This document shows positions 15,099 to 19,401 of a stretch of DNA of 19,401 bases, piece by piece. Below the pieces are notes generated by a model. The model was not told where the DNA came from. It did not search any database and saw nothing but the letters and a program-made list of their open reading frames with translations. Within the stretch, counting starts at the first letter, position 1, and every line of letters starts with the position of its first letter. Made by a program: the position numbers and the translations under genes. The stretch is from NCBI GenBank assembly GCA_045613585.1, contig JAZLBG010000103.1, positions 1-19,401 of the forward strand, given 5' to 3'. The stretch is from Fimenecus sp045613585 (GTDB lineage: Bacteria; Bacillota; Clostridia; Oscillospirales; Acutalibacteraceae).

Positions 15099-16937
15099 TT
15101 ATTCAACGTCTTTGAAGTCTGCATCATAATAGCCATCGCCATTAGGTGCTGCACCCGCGTTAGGGTCATAGCCTGCGCCTGGGTTCGCACCACCCTGAGC
15201 AGCCTGAGCCTGCTTGTAAAGTTCTTCTGAAATCTTGTAGAATGCTTGAGTAAGTTCTTCCTGCTTTGACTTGATAGCTTCAACATCTTCACCCTTGAGT
15301 GCTTCTTTAAGAGCATCAAGTTTAGCCTGAATATCAGCTTTATCATTTTCAGGAATCTTGTCACCTTCATCTGCAAGGATTTTTTCTACCTGATATACCA
15401 TCTGGTCAGCAGCATTTCTTGTATCAACTGCTTCTTTACGTTTCTTATCTTCTTCAGCAAACTTTTCTGCATCCTGAACTGCTTTTTCAATATCTTCTTT
15501 TGACATATTTGTTGAAGATGTAATTGAAATTGACTGTTCTTTGTTTGTGCCAAGGTCTTTAGCTGAAACGTTAACGATACCATTAGCGTCGATGTCAAAT
15601 GTTACTTCAATCTGTGGAACACCACGACGTGCTGGAAGAATTCCGTCAAGGTGGAAAATACCGAGAGTTTTGTTATCTCTTGCAAATTCTCTTTCACCCT
15701 GAAGAACATGAACTTCAACAGATGTCTGATTATCAGCAGCAGTTGAGAAAATCTGGCTCTTCTTTGTTGGGATTGTTGTGTTTCTTTCGATAATCTTTGT
15801 GCTTACGCCACCCATTGTTTCGATACCAAGTGAAAGTGGAGTAACATCAAGGAGAAGAAGACCTTCAACCTCACCACCGAGAACACCGCCCTGAATTGCA
15901 GCACCAACTGCAACACATTCGTCAGGGTTAATGCCTTTGAATGGCTCTTTGCCTGTATATTTCTTAACTGCTTCCTGAACTGCAGGAATTCTTGAAGAAC
16001 CACCAACCATGAGGATTTTGTTAAGTTCTGATGGCTGAAGACCTGAGTCTGAAAGTGCCTGACGAACAGGTCCCATTGTTGCTTCAACAAGGTCTGCTGT
16101 CATTTCGTTGAATTTTGCTCTTGTAAGAGTTGTTTCAAGGTGCTTAGGGCCTGTTGCATCTGCTGTGATGAATGGAAGACTAATCTGTGATGTTGTTACA
16201 CCTGAAAGTTCAATCTTTGCTTTTTCTGCTGCTTCTTTAAGACGCTGCATAGCCATTTTATCGTTACGAAGATCTACGCCCTGTTCTTTCTTGAATTCGT
16301 CTGCAAGCCAGTCGATGATTTTCTGGTCGAAGTCGTCACCGCCAAGACGGTTGTTACCTGCTGTTGCAAGAACCTCTTGAACACCATCACCCATTTCAAT
16401 AATTGAAACGTCGAATGTACCACCACCAAGGTCATAAACCATAACTTTCTGGTCTTCTTCTTTATCGATACCATAAGCCAATGCAGCTGCTGTTGGTTCG
16501 TTGATAATTCTCTTTACTTCAAGACCTGCAATTTTACCTGCGTCCTTTGTTGCCTGACGCTGTGCGTCTGTGAAATATGCAGGAACTGTAATAACTGCTT
16601 CTGTTACAGGAGCACCAAGATATGCTTCAGCATCAGCTTTGAGCTTCTGAAGTGTCATTGCTGAAATTTCCTGTGGAGTGTAGTCCTTACCATCAATATT
16701 TACTTTATAATTAGAGCCCATATGTCTCTTGATTGATGCGATTGTTCTGTCAGGATTTGTGATAGCCTGACGCTTTGCAACCTGACCAACCATTCTTTCC
16801 CCTGTTTTTGAGAATGCTACAACTGATGGAGTTGTTCGAGCACCTTCTGCGTTAGCGATAACAACAGGCTCGCCACCTTCAATTACTGCTACACATGAGT
16901 TTGTTGTACCTAAGTCGATACCAATTACCTTTGCCAT
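15099..16937 (-). CDS. dnaK: Chaperone DnaK (Hsp70)
   Basis: 612 residues, the usual length for Firmicutes. ATG at 16937 has AGGAGG upstream. The ATPase domain shows GIDLGTTNS at the N-terminus, the NEPTAAALAYG segment, DLGGGTFDVSI and VGGSSRIPAV. The substrate-binding domain follows (DVTPLSLGIET onward) with the helical lid, then a Gly/Ala-rich tail ending near FKDVE. It binds unfolded polypeptides in an ATP cycle driven by DnaJ and reset by GrpE. A 54-base gap separates it from grpE and a 68-base gap with a hairpin from dnaJ. Nothing unusual in the sequence. Confidence 0.99.
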   Translation of the reverse strand: MAKVIGIDLGTTNSCVAVIEGGEPVVIANAEGARTTPSVVAFSKTGERMVGQVAKRQAITNPDRTIASIKRHMGSNYKVNIDGKDYTPQEISAMTLQKLKADAEAYLGAPVTEAVITVPAYFTDAQRQATKDAGKIAGLEVKRIINEPTAAALAYGIDKEEDQKVMVYDLGGGTFDVSIIEMGDGVQEVLATAGNNRLGGDDFDQKIIDWLADEFKKEQGVDLRNDKMAMQRLKEAAEKAKIELSGVTTSQISLPFITADATGPKHLETTLTRAKFNEMTADLVEATMGPVRQALSDSGLQPSELNKILMVGGSSRIPAVQEAVKKYTGKEPFKGINPDECVAVGAAIQGGVLGGEVEGLLLLDVTPLSLGIETMGGVSTKIIERNTTIPTKKSQIFSTAADNQTSVEVHVLQGEREFARDNKTLGIFHLDGILPARRGVPQIEVTFDIDANGIVNVSAKDLGTNKEQSISITSSTNMSKEDIEKAVQDAEKFAEEDKKRKEAVDTRNAADQMVYQVEKILADEGDKIPENDKADIQAKLDALKEALKGEDVEAIKSKQEELTQAFYKISEELYKQAQAAQGGANPGAGYDPNAGAAPNGDGYYDADFKDVE

Positions 16938-16991
16938 AAATTTATTCCTCCTAAATGGATATATACATTATATTATTTACTGCTTTCACAG

Positions 16992-17495
16992 TTAATTAAC
17001 AACTTTTACTATTGCAGGACGAATTACTCTGTCCCCCATTTTGTATCCTGTTGAGAATACATCTGAAATACTGTTTTCAGGAAGATTTTCGTCTTCACCG
17101 TGCATTACTGCATTATGGATATTAGGGTCAAATGCTTCACCCTTTTCACCAAATGACTCAACACCAAGTTTTTTGAATGTTTCACCATACTGATTAAAAA
17201 TCATTTCGATACCTTTTTTGAATGAGTCCAAATCAGTTGCTTCTGCACTCATAGCGCGAATGAAATTATCATATACAGGTAAAAATTCTGCGATTGTACT
17301 TGCCTTTGTATCACCATAAGCCATTTCTTTTTCTTTTTGTGAACGCTTACGGAAATTATCATACTCTGCCATAACTCGCAAAAGCTTATCTTTTGTTTCG
17401 TTAAGTTCAGCTGTAAGTTTTTCTTCAACTGTTGGCTCTGTATTTTCTACAACTTCTTCAACTACCTCTTCAGGTGTTTGCTTTTCTTTAGCCAT
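16992..17495 (-). CDS. grpE: Nucleotide exchange factor GrpE
   Basis: 167 residues. An acidic, disordered start (TPEEVVEEVVENTEPTVEE) is followed by the long dimerising helix (ELNETKDKLLRVMAEYDNFRKRSQKE), a four-helix part, and the C-terminal beta-domain with the signature STGYKMGDRVIRPAIVKV. It releases ADP from DnaK. The length is on the short side of the family because the N-terminal tail is brief. The start is one base after the hrcA stop, and its GGAGG ribosome site lies within the hrcA end, so translation is likely coupled. Confidence 0.97.
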   Translation of the reverse strand: MAKEKQTPEEVVEEVVENTEPTVEEKLTAELNETKDKLLRVMAEYDNFRKRSQKEKEMAYGDTKASTIAEFLPVYDNFIRAMSAEATDLDSFKKGIEMIFNQYGETFKKLGVESFGEKGEAFDPNIHNAVMHGEDENLPENSISDVFSTGYKMGDRVIRPAIVKVVN

Positions 17496-17496
17496 T

Positions 17497-18525
17497 TTAA
17501 TCCTCCAATGTGTCGGACATTATACTGCCCACGATTTCTGTTAAATATTTAAGACTTGGAATAAGTCTTGCATAATCTATTCTTGTAGGTCCTATAAGAC
17601 CTAAAGCACCACTATCTTTACCGCCAACTGAATAATGGGAGAAAATAAGACTTGAATCTTGCAATTCTCTATAAAAATTTTCTTTACCAATAAGCACGTT
17701 TGTATCATTTTCAGTTTTATGACCTGAAAACAAGTTTGTAAGTGGCTCACCTCTTCTTAAAAACTCCATAAGCTCGTAAGCGTTAGGGTAATCAGTATAA
17801 TTAAGAAGATTTGACTGACCTTCTAACAATAATTGAGTTTGCTCGGTAAGTTGCGCCAAATCAGAAAGTGTTACGAGAAGTGGTGATATAGCAAGTGATT
17901 TGCTACCAAGTGAAAGTGCGAGAGTCTGAATAAGCGCTATGCTTACTTCACTTGCAGATTTGCCGATAAAATGTTTTGAAACTATATTATAGAATGTTTC
18001 AATCAATTCAAGGTTTAATTCACTATCCGTACGACAAACTCGGCTTTTAAGAATACCTGACGATGAAAGCATAACCATCATAGCGGTATGTGTGCCAAGA
18101 GGGACTAATTCAACTCTGCGGATTACTGCATTATCATCACTTGGAGTTGTTGAAACAACTGCACAGTTTGTAAGTTCGGCTAAAACCTGACCTGCTTGTT
18201 CAAGAATTTGTTGTGGCTCACCACCAGCATCAGAAAGTCGAGCTTCAATAAGTCGTTTTTCCTGAATTGGCAACTCATAACGATTCATAAGTTTATCAAC
18301 ATAATAGCGGTAACCTAACTGTGATGGAATTCTACCCGCTGATGTATGAGGTTGCTCAATAAAGCCTAAACGGTCAAGCTCTGCCATTTCATTACGGATG
18401 GTGGCAGATGATACAGGGATGTGAGAATACTCAAGCAAAGTTTTTGAGCCAACAGGCTCACCAGTTGCAATATACCACTCAACAATGGCTGCAAGGATTT
18501 TTTCTTTTCTCTCGCTGAGTTGCAT
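17497..18525 (-). CDS. hrcA: Heat-shock repressor HrcA
   Basis: 342 residues from ATG 18525 (MQLSERKEK), with an AGGGGTGA-type ribosome site upstream. The longer frame starting at 18615 would run through the CIRCE operator and promoter and is rejected. The N-terminal winged helix contains IPVSSATIRNEMAELDRLGF and the wing EQPHTSAGRIPS, both typical of HrcA. The middle is a GAF-like dimerisation region, and the end carries GALGLIGPTRIDYARLIPSL. HrcA represses chaperone operons by binding CIRCE and needs GroE for activity in known species. It is the first gene of the operon and so autoregulated by the operator just upstream. Confidence 0.97.
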   Translation of the reverse strand: MQLSERKEKILAAIVEWYIATGEPVGSKTLLEYSHIPVSSATIRNEMAELDRLGFIEQPHTSAGRIPSQLGYRYYVDKLMNRYELPIQEKRLIEARLSDAGGEPQQILEQAGQVLAELTNCAVVSTTPSDDNAVIRRVELVPLGTHTAMMVMLSSSGILKSRVCRTDSELNLELIETFYNIVSKHFIGKSASEVSIALIQTLALSLGSKSLAISPLLVTLSDLAQLTEQTQLLLEGQSNLLNYTDYPNAYELMEFLRRGEPLTNLFSGHKTENDTNVLIGKENFYRELQDSSLIFSHYSVGGKDSGALGLIGPTRIDYARLIPSLKYLTEIVGSIMSDTLED

Positions 18526-18548
18526 CTCGTCACCCCTTTTTGTGATGT

Positions 18549-18575
18549 TTAGCACTCGCACCATTAGAGTGCTAA
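18549..18575. promoter_or_regulatory. CIRCE operator
   Basis: Perfect consensus inverted repeat TTAGCACTC (18549-18557), 9-base spacer, GAGTGCTAA (18567-18575). It lies between the promoter and the hrcA start, so bound HrcA would block transcription of hrcA-grpE-dnaK-dnaJ. Confidence 0.98.
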
Positions 18576-18586
18576 CTCTATTAAAT

Positions 18587-18615
18587 AATATACATTCTTT
18601 TCTAAAAAATGTCAA
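18587..18615 (-). promoter_or_regulatory. Sigma-A promoter of the hrcA operon
   Basis: On the minus strand a consensus TTGACA (18610-18615) and TATATT (18587-18592) are 17 bases apart. The predicted start, near 18580, is immediately beside CIRCE. Confidence 0.9.
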
Positions 18616-18651
18616 GGAAATATTTGTAAATAAATTGTTAAGATGAAAAAA

Positions 18652-18680
18652 TTGACATTTTTGTTATACTATGGTAAGAT
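18652..18680 (+). promoter_or_regulatory. Promoter of the padR-type gene, with possible operator just downstream
   Basis: TTGACA (18652-18657), 17-base spacer, TAAGAT (18675-18680) preceded by TGG; TATACT (18665-18670) is a poorer alternative. The start region (18681-18699) contains two CATAGG copies separated by CAA and a TATGCATA palindrome. These may be operator elements for the autoregulated PadR protein, but this is weak. Confidence 0.7.
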
Positions 18681-18725
18681 ATGCATAGGCAACATAGGTA
18701 TTTAAATTTTAAGGAGGAAATATTT

Positions 18726-19052
18726 ATGGCAAAGAACGATTTAATGCACGGCAACACATCTCTTTTGGTGTTATCACTCATTGAGCAAAAGGATATGTAC
18801 GGTTATCAGATTATCAAGGAGTTAAAACGAAAGAGTGAGAATGTTTTTGAATTAAAAGAAGGTTCACTCTACCCTGTTTTGCACGCCCTTGAAAATGAAA
18901 AGCTAATTACATCTTATATTGAAGAAACAGAATCTGCAAGAAAACGCCGATATTACAAAATCACTGATAAGGGTAGAAAGGAATTAGCAGATAAGAAAGA
19001 AGAGTTCTTTGTGTTCACCAATGCAGCAAGAAAAGTTTTGAATTTTGCCTGA
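18726..19052 (+). CDS. PadR-family transcriptional regulator
   Basis: 108 residues from ATG 18726, with AAGGAGG upstream; the longer frame from 18681 starts at the predicted transcription start and is rejected. The PadR winged-helix is clear: LMHGNTSLLVLSLIEQKDMYGYQII, then FELKEGSLYPVLHALENEKLI and the wing ARKRRYYKITDKGRKEL. Proteins this short are PadR subfamily 2, which lack the long C-terminal dimerisation domain. The next gene encodes a HAAS-type membrane protein, the usual partner in small PadR-controlled envelope or transport operons. Probably represses its own promoter. It is transcribed divergently from hrcA. Confidence 0.93.
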   Translation: MAKNDLMHGNTSLLVLSLIEQKDMYGYQIIKELKRKSENVFELKEGSLYPVLHALENEKLITSYIEETESARKRRYYKITDKGRKELADKKEEFFVFTNAARKVLNFA

Positions 19053-19062
19053 GGTGATATTT

Positions 19063-19401
19063 ATGAATAAAAAATTTGAAGAACTAAAAGAAAAATATTT
19101 ATCTGTCGCCTGTAAACCCATTCAAAAAGATAAAAAACTTTATAAACGCATCTATAATGAATTATCCGAACACATGGATGATATGTACGATGATTTTGTA
19201 AGCAATGGAATTGATGAATCTTATGTTCCTGAAAAAGTTATTGAAGAAATGGGCAACGCCGAAGAATTAGGCAAGGAATTATATAACGCCAACAAGAAAA
19301 GATATTTAACCTCAAGAGCTATCATACTTTTAGTGAGAACTGCAATAGTTCTTTTTTGCGTAATTTATGCACCACCCATATTAGACGAATTAGTTGACTA
19401 T
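19063..19401 (+). CDS. HAAS/DUF1700-like membrane protein, N-terminal part (cut by window edge)
   Basis: ATG at 19063, with GAGGTGAT overlapping the padR stop. 113 codons are visible and remain open at the window end. Residues 1-80 are a charged helical domain (ELKEKYLSVACKPIQKDKK, then IYNELSEHMDDMYDDFVSNG and VIEEMGNAEELGKELY), matching the HAAS domain found beside PadR regulators. A hydrophobic segment starts at about residue 85 (AIILLVRTAIVLFCVIYAPP). Such proteins are thought to sense or relay a membrane signal with the PadR protein. Full length and number of membrane segments are unknown. Confidence 0.75.
   Translation, partial: MNKKFEELKEKYLSVACKPIQKDKKLYKRIYNELSEHMDDMYDDFVSNGIDESYVPEKVIEEMGNAEELGKELYNANKKRYLTSRAIILLVRTAIVLFCVIYAPPILDELVDY

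Noticed and set aside
18525..18615. N-terminal extension of HrcA
   Set aside because: It would translate across the CIRCE operator and promoter; the ATG at 18525 has its own ribosome site and the family-typical start.

Overview
The window is low-GC DNA from a Gram-positive anaerobe, most likely a gut or rumen member of Clostridia (Ruminococcaceae/Oscillospiraceae-like). The evidence is sigma-A promoters of the TTGACA-17-TAAAAT type, strong AGGAGG ribosome sites, a CIRCE-controlled hrcA-grpE-dnaK-dnaJ operon, BspA-type surface repeats, PadR regulation and GTAGGGCG-type palindromic intergenic repeats. Species-level assignment is not possible from the sequence.

Layout. Positions 1-33 hold the first 11 codons of rpmG (minus strand), behind a structured leader and a clear promoter. 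Positions 242-7060 (minus) are a three-gene unit: an ECF sigma factor, a single-pass anti-sigma-like protein with an external Thr-rich stalk and Ig-like domain, and a 1747-residue secreted BspA-type leucine-rich-repeat protein with C-terminal wall-binding repeats. Positions 7312-11852 (plus) are the carbamoyl-phosphate synthetase locus: promoter, 37-codon leader ORF, intrinsic terminator, second promoter, carA, carB. Positions 11943-13118 encode a DUF2974/Mbeg1-like hydrolase. A candidate preQ1 riboswitch and queT follow. Positions 13748-13872 are three short palindromic repeats, one of which can terminate the converging chaperone operon. Positions 13882-18525 (minus) are dnaJ, dnaK, grpE and hrcA, with a CIRCE operator and promoter. 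A divergent PadR regulator and the start of a HAAS-type membrane protein end the window.

The most interesting locus is carAB. CarA has lost all three residues of the glutaminase catalytic triad (Cys to Gly241, His to Ile323, Glu to Asp325), and its NGPGDP oxyanion loop has become NGVEDH, while CarB looks intact. This predicts an ammonia-dependent synthetase. Upstream lies what looks like a pyrBI-style attenuator: a promoter-proximal leader ORF ends in a very U-rich stretch (22 of 29 bases), and its stop codon touches a perfect terminator hairpin. Ribosome-coupled attenuators of this type are well known in enterobacteria but unexpected in Firmicutes. A good second promoter between the terminator and carA leaves open whether the leader is a separate small gene.
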